Source: Lithospermum erythrorhizon (Eukaryota > Streptophyta > Magnoliopsida > Boraginales > Boraginaceae). Taken from it: a stretch of DNA of 64,000 nt. The position numbers and the translations under genes are program-made. The notes under the pieces are model-generated. The model made no database searches, was not told where the DNA came from, and worked only from the letters and a program-made list of their open reading frames with translations. Shown piece after piece: positions 1 to 11,480 of this stretch (within the stretch, counting starts at the first letter, position 1; each line of letters opens with the position of its first letter). Location of the stretch: the NCBI GenBank assembly GCA_019722365.1, contig JADFUC010000827.1:1-64000 (forward strand), in the 5' to 3' direction.

Positions 1-249
1 ATCAGTATGCTTCGTTCAGTTACGTATTGCTATTGAATCTGAATACTACAAATATTTGAGTGTTTTGATAGCAGTTCAAAAAAGACTTAAATTGAGTTGT
101 ATTGATAATTTTACCACTACATATTTCATTTATATAAGTCGTCATATATTAAATAAATAATACTACAATAAATAAATAAATAAATATTATTAATATTGTA
201 ATCTTTGTTTAAATATGTGCATTATTATAATATTATTTGGGGAGTTAGA
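1..249. other. AT-rich DNA with an AAAT microsatellite
   Basis: No coding sequence is visible. A run of AAAT/AATA repeats lies at about 150-186. The rest is unassigned AT-rich DNA leading into the LTR-like sequence that follows. Confidence 0.5.
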
Positions 250-2250
250 AGTTAAGTTTATGTTCGAGTTGTGTTGTTAAACCGAGGCGAAGCTAAACCA
301 GCTTGAATGAGACCTTGCTAACATGAAATATCTTGCGAACTCCGTGTTATCGTTTATTCATTATCCATTCCTGACTTCGTCTTCTTTCGCTTTCCCAAGC
401 TGGGCCGAACCACGAATCTATTTTCCGCGATATTTTTCTTCCATTTTCTTCCTCATCTTGAAAGCTTTAGTGCCAAATTTCTTGGAGAGTTTGCAGTCGT
501 CACCGTTTAAGGTAAGAAAGTTGGAACCTTTGGGTATTTCATGAATGCTTTGAGGATGTTTTTAGTTGAGTTGACCTTGATTTTTGATAATGATAATGAT
601 ATAGAATTACCATCTAAGCTTAGATTATCGTATAGAGGTGATAATAATCGATTTATGGGGTTGAAATATGTTGAGAATTATAGTTGACTTTTGTTGACTT
701 TTTCAAAATGGTTTTAATATGGTATAAGTGCACTCTTGGACTTTTATTATGGTTGTTTCGAGGTGTAGGTTGTGATTTATATGTGATTAGAGAATATTAG
801 GATAAAATGAGTTTTGTAAGTTTGAGTAGTTAATTGGGTTTTGAGATTAAGATGGTTAGAAATGGGATGATTAGTTTGTTGTTAATATCAGACGTTATGA
901 CTTTTAAAACTAGTAATTGGAACTTCCAATCCATTAAAATGGAGGATTGCGAACTTAAGTTGGAATAAGGTTATAATGAACTTTCGTTTAGGTATTTTTG
1001 GAGTATAGATATGATTAAATATAAGTAGAATGTTATATTACTAGTTGTATATATTATAAGTAGTAATTATAATTTTGAATGTTTGTTTAGGCGTTGTCAT
1101 TGGGAAAGATGCATTGTTGTGATTGCGACATATATGAAGCTGCAATCCAAATACCATATAAAATAAAGCAATACTAACTTCCATCTGCACAAGCGTTAGC
1201 GAATTAACGGTTCACTTATCTCGTCCTCCGTTCCCAAGTCGCCTCTACAAATGCTGATTCCTCAGGAACTTTCACTAAGGCCACTACCTTACTCCTCAAA
1301 CCTTCTCCTTCCGGTCCGAAATTTCCACAGTCTTTCCTCAACGTGAGGTCCTTACCGAGCTCCCTTTGGAGGTGAGCTAGGCATCACTTCCTCAAGCGGG
1401 ATACACATGAAATACATTATGAATCTATCTAAACTCGGAGCAACGCCCGACGATAAGCCACGAGCCCAACTCTCCCGGGATCTCAGCGGTCCGATATAGC
1501 AGAGAACTGACTTCCACTCCTCCCGAATGTGTAGCCCTTCCACGGGGGGATGCCACCGAAACACAGTGCTTGACCTCAGCGACAGAGTACACTCTCGTGT
1601 TATTGATAGGTTGTTGAGTTGATGGGTGCAGAGTTGTTAAAGTCGATCTGATTGTTGAGTTGATTGTGTTCTTTGATTTGGTTAGTTGGCGGTTGTGATG
1701 TAGGTCATTGTGGTTGATAGAGTAAAGGTCAGTGATTGTTAAGTGTTGCGATCTTTCTTAAAATGTCGTATGTTATTGTTGGTTACCGTATTAAATCTTG
1801 GAATGTTACGCTAGTGACGAATTTATTAACATCGTAAATGATAATGAGAATTGCTAATGACTTGTGTATTAAGATCTTAGTTGAATAAATATTACATGTA
1901 CTACTTATCTATAAATTGCAATATCATCTACTTTGGTACATTATTCTGCGTGATTAGAGGTTATTTCATTCTTGAGATATATGTTCACTAAGTTTCGCGA
2001 CTTTTCATACATTCGCTATGGGTGGCAGGAATTTGTTAACTAGGTTGACGAGGTGGTGTTGTTAAGTGCTTCGGGCTTATGCAGTGTTTGTGCTTTAGAG
2101 CTTAGGTGGCGGCGGGTGGTAATTGATCCTCATCTTTCGTTATTTTGTTGGATTATAGTTTGTTATGCAGCCATAGTTGTTATTTTGGGATTGCTAATTT
2201 GTTGTATGTTGATATTTCTTTTTCGGGAGTTATGTTGTATGTTAGTTCTT
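250..2250 (+). mobile_element. Degenerate Ty3-type LTR relic (third copy, interrupted)
   Basis: This stretch is colinear by eye with the better preserved LTR at 4413-6996. Shared landmarks are a pyrimidine-rich leader (350-460), GTTGACTTTT-type blocks (about 560-720), the phrase TTTAGGCGTTG (about 1087, matching one near 5430) and a block like TCACTAAGTTTCGCGA (about 1985, matching one near 6515). Between about 1200 and 1575 it is interrupted by antisense retrotransposon coding sequence. Boundaries are approximate and no target-site duplication was found. Assignment to the same family as the other two LTRs is an inference from short shared blocks. Confidence 0.4.
1205..1564 (-). pseudogene. 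Ty3 integrase C-terminus/chromodomain scrap
   Basis: Read on the minus strand, the open stretch ending in the frame at 1352-1564 contains CYIGPLRSRESWARG and APSLDRFIMYFM. These line up with the conserved plant Ty3 (Tekay/Del-like) integrase tail, which has a 'YIGPFEIL.RVG' block followed by 'LPPSL...H.VFHVS'. After a frame change, the codons down to about 1205 read LRSKVVALVKV and then VEATWERR before a stop. That is the usual chromodomain ending ('LRSK.I.LVKV ... VEEATWERED'). Tryptophan and several aromatic core residues are lost and the frame is broken, so it is a dead fragment. It lies antisense to the surrounding LTR-like sequence, which implies nesting or rearrangement. Confidence 0.6.
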
Positions 2251-2964
2251 GTGTAGTTACAGGAGGCTCTCCGATGGATTGTTTTCTCAAAAGTATATTT
2301 TTTATTAGGTTGTTTAAAGATAGTTGTCTTTTAAATTTGAGTCATCCATCGATTAGTGACTTCACAGTGTCGAGATTTGGGATGGTCTAACATCGAGGCG
2401 TATGACACAGGCGAATCGTTACAATTTTACATTAGCCGGAATGTGGGTTTATATTCAATTGATGCAGGTGGTTTTGTGTCTATAAGGTTGTGTTCTTTGA
2501 GTTATGCAGTTCGTCTTTTCCTAGAGTCTAAATGCTTTCTTTTCGTTTATTGAAGGAAGTTGAGGATGCCGCTTGTGGAAACAGCGTAGAGGGACCCGTG
2601 CAGTGGGAGGTGGCCGTGTGAACCGAGGGAGTCTTAGAGGTGGCCAAATGGCCCGGCGTCTTGGGTGTGAGTTGTTGGCGCGAGTGAGCTAGTGTGGGCA
2701 GCAATGGTTCAGTACACCACGATTTTCCGATTGACCTGTTCTTTGGGGATGAATACCATGTTAAGGAGGATTTGGTACACGCTCGGATAGCGGTCCAACG
2801 AGCTAATATTGATAAGCTTTTTGACCGGTTCACGAAGAGATCGCCCAAAAAGTTGCTTTGGGTATGTTCACCGATTGATGCATCGAGTTTATTACTGAAT
2901 TTGGAGACCATTTTTAGCCCATAGGTGGTGGTGAAGTTAAAACCCCGATCATTTGGGATGGAGG
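2251..2964. other. Unassigned transposon-like stretch
   Basis: This piece is more GC-rich than its surroundings (2530-2930) and carries short overlapping open frames on both strands: 76 codons on plus at 2694-2924 and 150 codons on minus at 2528-2980. Neither gives a recognisable domain. It follows an LTR-like sequence, so it may be untranslated leader or gag-proximal DNA of a decayed Ty3 element. That is a guess from position only. Confidence 0.25.
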
Positions 2965-2967
2965 GGT

Positions 2968-3668
2968 AATATGAAATCATATATCGGTGTTCCTATTTCA
3001 TCGGGAATTAATTATAAACTAGCTTTCAGATAAATGTGGGTTTAAGTTTTCATAATAATCTTATATTTGTCCAAGTATCGATGCTTATCGATTATGTCTC
3101 TCCAAATGAGATTTCTTTAGCTTTGTCCTATTATCTACGGTATTTTGGATGTATTAATTGTAACAAATAGTTTTGATTTGAGTAGTTCTCCCTTATTATT
3201 TTCAATTTACTTTCTCTTGTTATATTTCTCTCGTAATATTCAATATATGGGTAAAACAAAGAAACAATGTAAATTAATGTGATATCTAGTAAAAATTCAA
3301 TAATGTAAAACTTATAATACATATTTACCTTGTATATATAACTAATTGAGTATCCACGTCATTGTTTGAAATACAAAATTGAAAACAAAATAGTTTGCTT
3401 AAATTATACATATATTAGCGTAATATAATATGAAACTTTATGTGTAATAACTGTATTATCTGAATTATTTAATTTTAATAGAAAGGCAGACAACACTAAT
3501 TTAGAAGGTAGAACTATTAATAGTTTTTATAAGTATCTGAAGATGAAATATGTATAAAAACATAATTATATTATTATAGTAAAATAAATCTAATAATAAT
3601 AATTTACAAATATCATGAAATTTTGAAAAACAAATAAATCGATATACATCGAGTTAAGTACTATTAAG
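2968..3668. repeat. Dispersed repeat R1, first part of copy 1
   Basis: This stretch aligns by eye along its whole length with 15493-16187. Both contain GGTAAAACAAAGAAACAATG or near-identical text, then TAATATCTAG, then an AT-rich tail ending in a sequence like ACTATTAA. Identity looks high but indels are frequent. The homology continues for copy 2 into 16188-16428, whereas for copy 1 it resumes only at 7757. Confidence 0.7.
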
Positions 3669-4407
3669 TAACTAGCTATGGGTCTTGATCCGGCCTGTCT
3701 TGAATTTGTGGTGTGTCATAAAATCTTTTGTATATTCGATTTAGTGTTACGTCATTATCAAATATGTAATAATAAAAAATGTGAAAAGAAATTTGATAAA
3801 AACATCATTAAAAATTGTATCATCTATGAAAAAATACTAAATCTAAAATATTAATAGGCATGCCATTATCTTTATTGATTAAAACATCATTATGATAAAT
3901 AGCGGAATCTAAGTAAATACTCTTTAATTATATTATTAAAAATATTAATAGATTGTACCATATACTAATTGAGCTTTCTAGCGTATAAAGAGATAAATTT
4001 TTGATCTTAAGTGCTCTTTAACTATGTTATTAAAAATTTAATATTATGAAAGTAGTTTAAAAGACTAATCAATTATATGATAATAATTGATGGTGAAGTT
4101 GATTGAAAAAATCAGCAATTAAAGTGGATTGAAGGGAATATGTAATTATGTCATGAAAAAAAATTGAAGATCAACCATTAAAGAACATAAAAGTAAGTGG
4201 CTTCAATTAGAAGAACATAAGACAAAGTGGCATCAATTAGAAGAATGTAGAATTAATTGACATCAATCAGAAGAATAAAAAATTAGGTGGCTACAATTAG
4301 AATATCATATAATAAAGTGGCTACATCAGATGATTAGAAAATGCTACAGTTGATATAATAAACAAATTAAAGTTGGTACGCATATACACATATACTCGTA
4401 AATGCTA
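3669..4407. repeat. AT-rich DNA with a short tandem repeat (about 4190-4330)
   Basis: No gene is seen. At about 4190-4330 there are four to five degenerate copies of a unit of roughly 33-36 bases built around GTGGCTTCAATTAGAAGAA. The remainder is AT-rich and unassigned. It belongs to the 4.1-kb block that interrupts repeat R1. Confidence 0.5.
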
Positions 4408-7001
4408 AGTATTGTAATAACCCGTTACGAAAAAAAATTTAAATTTTAGTCGTGATTAGGTTGAGGGATAGTATAATCCTAGATGATAATATTATTTCGT
4501 AAATTTTTTTAGCGAATTACATTTATAATTTATTAGTTTTTGCCATGGAGAAAATTTTATCTTCACAATCGAGGTTAGTTGAGATTTAAATACGATAAGC
4601 GGAGAAATTAGCAGAAAGCCGAAGGACTCGAGTTTTAAATATCTAGTCATCTTTATCTTCCACATCATCATAATCAAACACTTCATCATCATCTTTTTTC
4701 CTCTTTTGGCTATTCACCCCCTCCCCCTTAAAAATTTCATTTTTCATTTCTGCCTTCGATTATTAAGCTCAGAACTCTAAAGATCGGTTGTAGAATATCT
4801 TTCTACATCGTTATAGCCGAGGTTAAAGAAATTTCAAGTCTTCGAGAGATATTTCTTGGGTTTTGACTATGGATTGACTTTTAGTTGACTTTTCAATAAT
4901 TCAATTTTATGATGAATCTTAGTTGGTTATGGGTTGCAGCCAGCGTATATAAGTAGTTGCAGAAGTCGTTTGAGGATGTTATGGTTGGGTTGACTTTTAG
5001 GTTTTCGGTTGAATTTTGGGTTGTTGATATTTTCTAAGACTTTAAATGTGTAGGAGGTTATGTTGGGACCTTATTATAGTTATTGTGATATTAAATTGGT
5101 GATTCACAAAAAATTGATTAAAAGGCGGGTTAAGGTTGAAAAAGTCGAGCCCAATTCAAGTTGAGTTATAATTGATATTTGAATTATAGATTGTTAATTA
5201 TAGACACGGTGATTAACTAGAATGACTTATAAGTCGTTGTAATGAAAGTGATAATATGGAATTTAGCGGGGATCGATTGGGTTGTGTCAGGTAAGGATTA
5301 TAATTCGATAGTTTATCGGAGTCATGTTAGGCATTTAGAGATAGTTCCCTTAAGAGTTGGTTATGTATCTTCTAGAAACTGGCCGGTATAGTAGTAGGTC
5401 TTGATTATGCTTTAAAGATTGTTTGTTTAGGCGTTGATGGGTGGAAAGAGGCGATTCTACGTGATTGTTTTTCGCGAAGACTGCCGGTGGCAGAGAGGTA
5501 GAGTATATCTCGCGGGTGTTGCTACATACTTACTTTAAATTGTGTGAACATGTTATGGTGATATGATTATGTGAGAATGATATCGTATTTATTATGATGT
5601 GTGATTATGTGAGAATATGATATACATGTTATTGTGTGTTATGATTCACGTGAGAATGACATACGTATGGTATTATATGATTGTGATTTATATTTTGTGG
5701 CGTTGAAGATTGCTTGGTATTAAATAGCTTGAACTCCCGACTTATATTCATTTGTGGCCTTGTCGGCCTTGCTCATTTGTGGCCTTGTCGGCGATTGTGT
5801 TTGGCTAGGTGTGAGATGTTTTAGGCGTAACTTGGATATTGTTTGGGAGTAGAGTAGGCTGGTTATTGAGGTGATGGTTAGAGTTATGTGACTTGGGGTG
5901 ACTTGAGTATCGAGTTTGACTATGTTGGGATGATTAGGGGTTAGGCGACTCTCCGCTTCTGCCTGCGAGGATATCTGCGGCGATATTGGCCTTATACTTA
6001 GTGTATAAGTGCGGTGTGCCTTATACTTGAAGTGTATAAGTGCGGTGTGCACTTTATACTTAGTGTATCGATGCGGTGTGCCTTATCTTGAAGGTAGTAT
6101 GAAGTGCGGTGTGCCTTATACTTTGTGTATAAGTGCGTGTGCCTTATCACTTTGTGTATAGAGATGCGGCTTTGGCTATCTTTGCGGTATAAGTCTCTGA
6201 GGGTGATTATTGATTAGTCGAATTCACTTGGTGGAAGCCAGTTGAGTATATGCGCGTTAGAGGATGAACATCTGCGGTGGGGACACGAGAGATAGGAGGT
6301 TTGATGACTAGAGTTTAGTCGTTGTTGAGGTCTATTGATTTCTTCTGGTGTCTTTGTTGGGGGCTTATTATATCTTGTGTATTATGTCACACATTTTCTA
6401 CTTGAGGAATCATGTTGTATGACGCTTTTAGGTAGTCGTGGATATATGTATTTCATATTTGACTATTATATTATTGATTGACTGCGTTCCGTATGGTAAG
6501 TTCACCCTGTGTTAAGTTTCACTAAGCCTCGCGAACACACCCCTTACAGCATTAGGCGGCATTTCATTTGTGCGGGTTGTGATTGGCGGTTAGTAGAAAT
6601 TTGTTTGAGAGTTTTGTTCACAGTGGCTTGGTGAGCACATCGGGTGGCGAGAGGGTCTTCCACGGTCGATTTTGATGTGTTGTCAAGCTGTTTGGTGTTG
6701 TATTTTTCTTTTTGAAACTTTAGCCTTGTAAATTTGTTGTCATTTATGATAGGATACAATAAATCATCTGTTGTAGCCGGCGTACTTTTATTTTGGGTTA
6801 TGTTGTGTATATATATATGGATTAGTCGTTTGATGTCAGTGATGGATTATAAATTTTAAAGCTGTTTGGGAAACTTAATTGTGAGCACATTTTGGATGAA
6901 GCAATTGTGTTTTAAGCGAATTAAATCCATCGGTTTGGTGACTCACAATTCAGTTTTAATGAGCTCTCGCCTCCAGGCGGCGGCAGGCGGGTCGTTAGTA
7001 T
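4408..7001 (+). mobile_element. Solo Ty3-type LTR with 5-bp target-site duplication
   Basis: The LTR runs from 4413 (TGTAATAACCCG) to 6996 (CGGGTCGTT). The ends are inverted copies of each other, as in many plant Ty3 LTRs that start TGTAACACCC and end GGGTGTTACA, although the last three bases (ACA) appear lost. The pentamer AGTAT sits directly outside both ends (4408-4412 and 6997-7001), the expected 5-bp target-site duplication. The LTR is about 2.58 kb long and no internal gag-pol is attached, so it is a solo LTR. It contains a hairpin minisatellite at 5985-6175. A diverged inverted relative lies at 20478-22560. The open frames inside (for example 5720-6052 on minus) carry no domains. Confidence 0.7.
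5985..6175. repeat. Hairpin minisatellite inside the Ty3 LTR
   Basis: About six degenerate copies of a roughly 30-base unit, CTTATACTTAGTGTATAAG followed by TGCGGTGTGC. Each unit contains the inverted pair CTTATAC/GTATAAG around a short loop, so each could fold into its own hairpin. Related units occur in the inverted LTR at about 21330-21460. Confidence 0.7.
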
Positions 7002-7756
7002 TGTATAAATGTATATAGAAACCAAATTTGCAGCCCTTTTAAGCTTTGTTTTTGTATTCCTTCTACCTGCCTATCCAGGAAATCAACCTCTTTTCTAATC
7101 TTTGTTAGATAAAAGTTGTGCTGTCATACCTTACAGTATAGTTTGTCAACTTGACGATATACCCTTCGTTGATCTTCCGTTTGCAAGGCTCTTCGCATAA
7201 TTTAATAGTCCAATTAAAATGGGTGCCTCAGTTCTATTGAATATCACTCCTCTTGTTTAAATTTTTTTTTTTTATGTATAAATGAGAATCGGCGATTTGT
7301 AAATTACCAAATATCAAAATGAGGCTTCTTCCCATAACCACGCCGTACCTATTGATCTACCCATATCGTTATGGTTTGCGGCTATCACTAATGTTTCGTA
7401 TTGTGAGTGATTTAGTCCTTTCAATTGTGGTGTAATTTATTTTGGGTTATTTTATGGGCACTGTCAAATATGCTTGTAAATTATGGTATAGATAAATTTT
7501 TATTAAACAGATGTTTGGAGCTTTGAGAAATCAAAACATGAATGAGATATGTTGAGTTATTGAAGCACCCGTTATCTTTACACATGCATTTCAATTCAGA
7601 ATTACCAGTTAGTTTTGAGTATTTATTTATACAACATGTGTCTTAAATAGCGGTTATAGAGGCCATGAGGAATAATGAAATTTAACATGACATGGGTTTC
7701 GCGTTCATGATTAGGTAACCGCTAATAGAGGTCCTTGTGTTTTTACATATTCTTCT
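7002..7756. other. Unassigned stretch between the solo LTR and R1
   Basis: AT-rich sequence with no open frame or domain that I recognise. It closes the 4.1-kb block that separates the two parts of repeat R1. Confidence 0.4.
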
Positions 7757-7990
7757 CATTATTATTTCTTTATATTAGTAAATAAATATATCATAATAAG
7801 CAAAATTTATATGTTATTGACATAAAAATTAAGCGTCATTATAATTCGGTCAATAAAAATTAACTTTGTATGTTTTATTGTAATGGATAATTACACGAGG
7901 GAATGGTTTTTTCTTAGTATTATAAATACATCATTTTGAGTTTAAAAATGAATCATGGTTTTGAAAATAATGACAATAATAAGCTAATAA
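7757..7990. repeat. Dispersed repeat R1, second part of copy 1
   Basis: Aligns with 16188-16428. Both carry ATAAGCAAAATTTATATG, TATTGACATAAAAATTAA and a stretch resembling GAGTTTAAAATGAATC. In copy 2 this part follows the first part directly, so copy 1 was split. Confidence 0.7.
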
Positions 7991-8078
7991 GATTGCCAGA
8001 AAGTACTCTGGCGTATGTTTATCTTTTATATTTTCTAAAATTATAGTTTCAATAATATTGTACTTTTAATATGTGGGA

Positions 8079-8715
8079 CTATTAGGATTCGAATCCTTAA
8101 ATCCCTTAGGAGTTTCAAACAATCAACAAAACGATAGAAATTAAGTGCGAGGAAATAAAGCAGACACAAAAGAATTTTATACGGGTTTCACTTCGATATG
8201 AAGATGCGTCGTATTTCTTTCTTCTTGAATCAGCTAATAAATGAGAAGATCGTTACAAGCCTACAGCTACATAATCTATGTTGAATATTTTCTTATACAT
8301 CAAAAATCTCGGCCACAAAGCTATGAGAACCAAGATAAATTCTCTAAATTCTTGAGAACAAAAACTATGTTCTTGATAAAATTAAAGACCTAATATTATT
8401 CTTGGATGATTATTCTCTATTCTAGTATTTGTATGATAAATAAAACTCATAGAAACATCACATATTTATGACAAAGAGGTATATCTAGTTAGACTCAAAT
8501 TAGGAAATAATCGGAGCCAAAACATACTCAATTAGATGCTTCTCGTGCTAGCCATCGTGACCCCGTGTCGTGACCAACACTTCGCTATGGAGGTCATGAC
8601 AGAGAAAGATGCATGTGAATACCTCTTCGCCATCGTGGCCCAATCGTGCGATGGAGGTCGCGGCGATGAACAAAAAATCTTCACTTTTCAACGATCTCAG
8701 CGAGATATTTTGGAT
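8079..8715 (-). mobile_element. Copia 3' LTR (left LTR of a minus-strand element)
   Basis: Aligns with 10558-11165 over about 600 bases. Shared blocks include TTTTATACGGGTT, TTCTTGAGAACAAA, TTCTATTCTAGTATTTGTAT, AAACTCATAGAAACATC and GTATATCTAGTTAGACTCAA, then GCCATCGTGACC near the right end. In the element's own orientation this is the 3' LTR. The right boundary is approximate. Differences between the LTRs are numerous, so the insertion is old. Confidence 0.75.
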
Positions 8716-9700
8716 GCGTCTTCAAAACACCATTACTGGCTTCAGGATTCGTCATCCATGAACTCCACTTAAGCGATCAACCGGTACTATGCTTTCGATC
8801 GAACATCACTGAATGACGACTTGACTGCAGAGAGAATCTAGAATAGTCCTTTTCTACTCCGTTGGGGCTTTCCACCATTCAGAGCCGTCAGCGTACTTTC
8901 TACCTTTGCCTTCTTGATCTTCGCTGATCTTACGTCCCGGTCGCCTTGGAAAACCTCGAGTTTGTTGGTCATCGATGAATTTCTCTTCGCTTCCCGTTCC
9001 CGTCGGCGACTTCTCACTTGATCTAATTCATTGTTCGATGTTTAATCGGAACATCTTTCGGCGATTAGCAAAGGAATCAAAGAGGTTGGGAATACCTACC
9101 ATGGCGACTTTGAAACCTGTTCATTGCTTTCATCATGTTTCATCTGCGACACGGAGCCGGTTTATAACTTACCACAGTTCCTTCAGCGTCGAACTCATCA
9201 CCAGCGTGTTACATTACATCGGGTTGGGGTATGCTTCGGCCCGATAAATGCTTCGTTTGCAGAACTGGCGTCCAGAATGAATTACTTTGACAACCGATCC
9301 TTTACATCTTGCCCCAGAAACTTCCGTGCTCGAATACCGCTTTCTTTTCTCTGCGCTTGAATCCTATAGCAACCTCTTTTTTGAGAACCGTCGATCAGTA
9401 TAGAGTACTCGACACGCCCGCTTTCTTTATTACCATTGCTCGCCGAACGGCCTTCCGATTACCGTCTTCGAAAGTAGTTCGATAACCATCTCATCAATTT
9501 CGCTCACTTTGAAATTAAACTATTCTAATTTGGAACATACCTCGCATTTGTCAATTTTGAAGAACCATTCGACAACTTGATTCACATCTCCAGCCCTCTT
9601 ATATCCAGCCCATTACGCTTCTCAATGAGATGAAACGGTCCATATCCACCAGAAACATAATTGTTCATTACATGCAGCCAAATGCAGTATGAAAAGAAGC
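8716..9700 (-). pseudogene. Remains of copia internal region (pol mostly lost)
   Basis: Between the left LTR and the protease-like segment only about 1 kb of internal sequence is left, far less than a full copia pol. Minus-strand text just left of 9711 contains NARYVPN followed by residues resembling the LIS block that precedes the integrase zinc finger in copia polyproteins. Further left I see no integrase, reverse transcriptase or RNase H motif. Small open frames on plus (8536-8772, 8975-9360) have no recognisable domain. Confidence 0.45.
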
Positions 9701-9710
9701 TCAGAATCTA

Positions 9711-10530
9711 CTATCCGGGAATCCAACGAAAGCATTCACAGATAAAGCCCGGCGTCGAATAATCGCTCAGCCATGACATGGCGTCGCTGGTGCTTTGCGG
9801 TGCACAACCGTGTGACCCGTCACATGACCCTAGCACACAAGATCGAGTACTTGCCTCTGCTACTGTGATCTCCCGCTGTTCCAAAACCTCTGTCTCATAG
9901 TTCTTCCTCTTCCTACTTAATGCGGAACAGCGCTGACTACATGAAACTGCATTTCCTCGGGCCAAGGATCGCTCACACAACCACCTTAAGTTCCAACCTT
10001 GTTAGTACACATAATTACTAACATGCCTGTTGGCTCTCCCAACTTTTCGGGTTCTGAAGCTAACAAAATCTTGCATTAAATACCGTAAATTGACATTAAC
10101 ATCTACCGTCGATAGTTGATTAATAATGTTATTGAAATCATTAAGATTAATACCATTATGGGTATCTTTCGGCATCTTAAGGTGAAAGCTTGATTTTTTA
10201 TGAAGTACCTTATTATTTGCGAAGGTTTCTAATCTGACGAGATCACGCATAAAAGCCTTTACTCGGCCCACTTTGTGGTGTTCTCCTTGCCAGCGTGCCC
10301 AACTACGTTCCTTGAAAAGACAAGGTACGTCGCACGAAGACTGTTTGTCCAATTCCGTCCATTCATCCTCGTCCATCTTCTCGGGCTTCTCCACAGATTT
10401 GTTGACTTCTTTCCGTCTGAGATAATCCTCCGTCGCATCTTCCGTGTGGAAAAATCGATTCCGTCAATTTTACCTGCAATGTGTCCGCAGTCATTAAACT
10501 TCCAGCCATTGATTCTTAAAAGCTTCCTTG
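9711..10530 (-). pseudogene. Copia gag and protease relic
   Basis: The minus frame at 10002-10394 reads MEKPEKMDEDEWTELDKQ near its start, then FANNKVLHKKSSFHLKMP, then LNDFNNIINQLSTVDVNVN. These match the UBN2-type copia gag pattern: a 'W..LD..A' block, 'LM.KL..LKM.EG', and 'H...FN.II.QL..VDV'. Gag-like codons in other frames extend right to about 10530 (IDGIDFS), as in the usual gag N-terminus. The next frame, 9711-9980, ends with TSDAMSWLSDYSTPGF, which resembles the protease start 'SD.W.LDSGASFH', with the catalytic D-S-G triad altered to SDYSTPG. Frameshifts separate these parts, so it cannot make a working polyprotein. Confidence 0.7.
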
Positions 10531-10540
10531 TCCAATGCGA

Positions 10541-10556
10541 CCGAGCTCGATACCCA
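10541..10556 (-). other. Primer-binding site of the copia element
   Basis: Read on the minus strand immediately after the LTR end CCTAACA and one base, the sequence is TGGGTATCGAGCTCGG. This resembles the tRNA-iMet complement TGGTATCAGAGC used as primer-binding site by plant copia elements. It fixes the orientation and the inner end of the right LTR. Confidence 0.65.
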
Positions 10557-10557
10557 T

Positions 10558-11165
10558 TGTTAGGATTTCTGACCCTTAAATCTCTCTTCCGGGTTTCAAA
10601 TCAACAAAAACAATAGAAATTTAGAATGCGCAAATAGCAGACCTGAGGAATTTTATACGGGTTCCCATGATGGCAGAAAGGTAAATTAAGTATTCTTCTT
10701 TGCGAATCCTTAATAAATCGGAAAGATACGTTCTGACCACACCACTAGCTATAATTTATATTTGAGTATTTTCTTGCTCTGTAGAAAATCTGACATTGGC
10801 TATCGAAGCCCAAGATAAAGCTGCAAGTTCTTGAGAACAAATATGTTCTTGATAATATTAAGAACTAATATTATTGGATGAGTTATTTTCTATTCTAGTA
10901 TTTGTATGATAAATAAAACTCATAGAAACATCCTATATTTATAGGCAAAGAGGTATATATCTAGTTAGACTCAAATTAGAAATTGGAGCTTGAAACCGCC
11001 TCAATTAGTCTTCTCATTACTCGCCATCGTGACCCGACACTCACTATGGAGTCCGACAGAAAGATACATCGCGAATATAACTCACCATCGTGACCACCGC
11101 TCTGATTGAGGTCACGGCAGTGACCCCAAAAAAAAAACTTCAACTGACGGGGACTGACCTCATGC
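10558..11165 (-). mobile_element. Copia 5' LTR (right LTR of a minus-strand element)
   Basis: Begins on plus with TGTTAGGATT, which is the LTR 3' end on the element's strand, and aligns with 8079-8715. The element is therefore LTR, PBS, gag, protease remnant, large deletion, LTR, read right to left. With about 1.8 kb of interior it is a non-autonomous deletion derivative. Confidence 0.75.
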
Positions 11166-11480
11166 ATAAAGATTGTGAAGTTTTAGAATTTATTAGTTTA
11201 TCTTTATAAATTTGGACTTCAATATTTTTTTTGATGTACAATTATTTGTTGTTATTATAATTTTAGAAATTGTTTAAAGTATGTCGATGCTGTCGTGATA
11301 TGATTTTCAGGATACAAATTCTTCTGTTACATAAGAATACTAACTAAGACAATTCTAAGACAATTATGATATTCTAATATATTTGAATATGTTTTACTTT
11401 CTAATACGACTATTACTAAGACAATAATGATCATCTAAGTAACTTAATGATCCATATATCTTTGAGAAATCTAACTAAAT
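11166..11480. other. AT-rich spacer
   Basis: No gene or clear repeat is seen. There is a loose repeat of CTAAGACAAT-type words at about 11340-11440. Confidence 0.4.

Noticed and set aside
2528..2980. 150-codon open frame on the minus strand
   Set aside because: No recognisable domain, and it overlaps an equally featureless plus-strand frame in degraded transposon-like DNA.
5720..6052. 110-codon minus frame rich in Thr, Ser, Pro and His
   Set aside because: It lies inside the solo LTR and its text comes from the hairpin minisatellite.
10275..10616. 113-codon plus frame
   Set aside because: It is the antisense shadow of the copia gag relic and primer-binding site.
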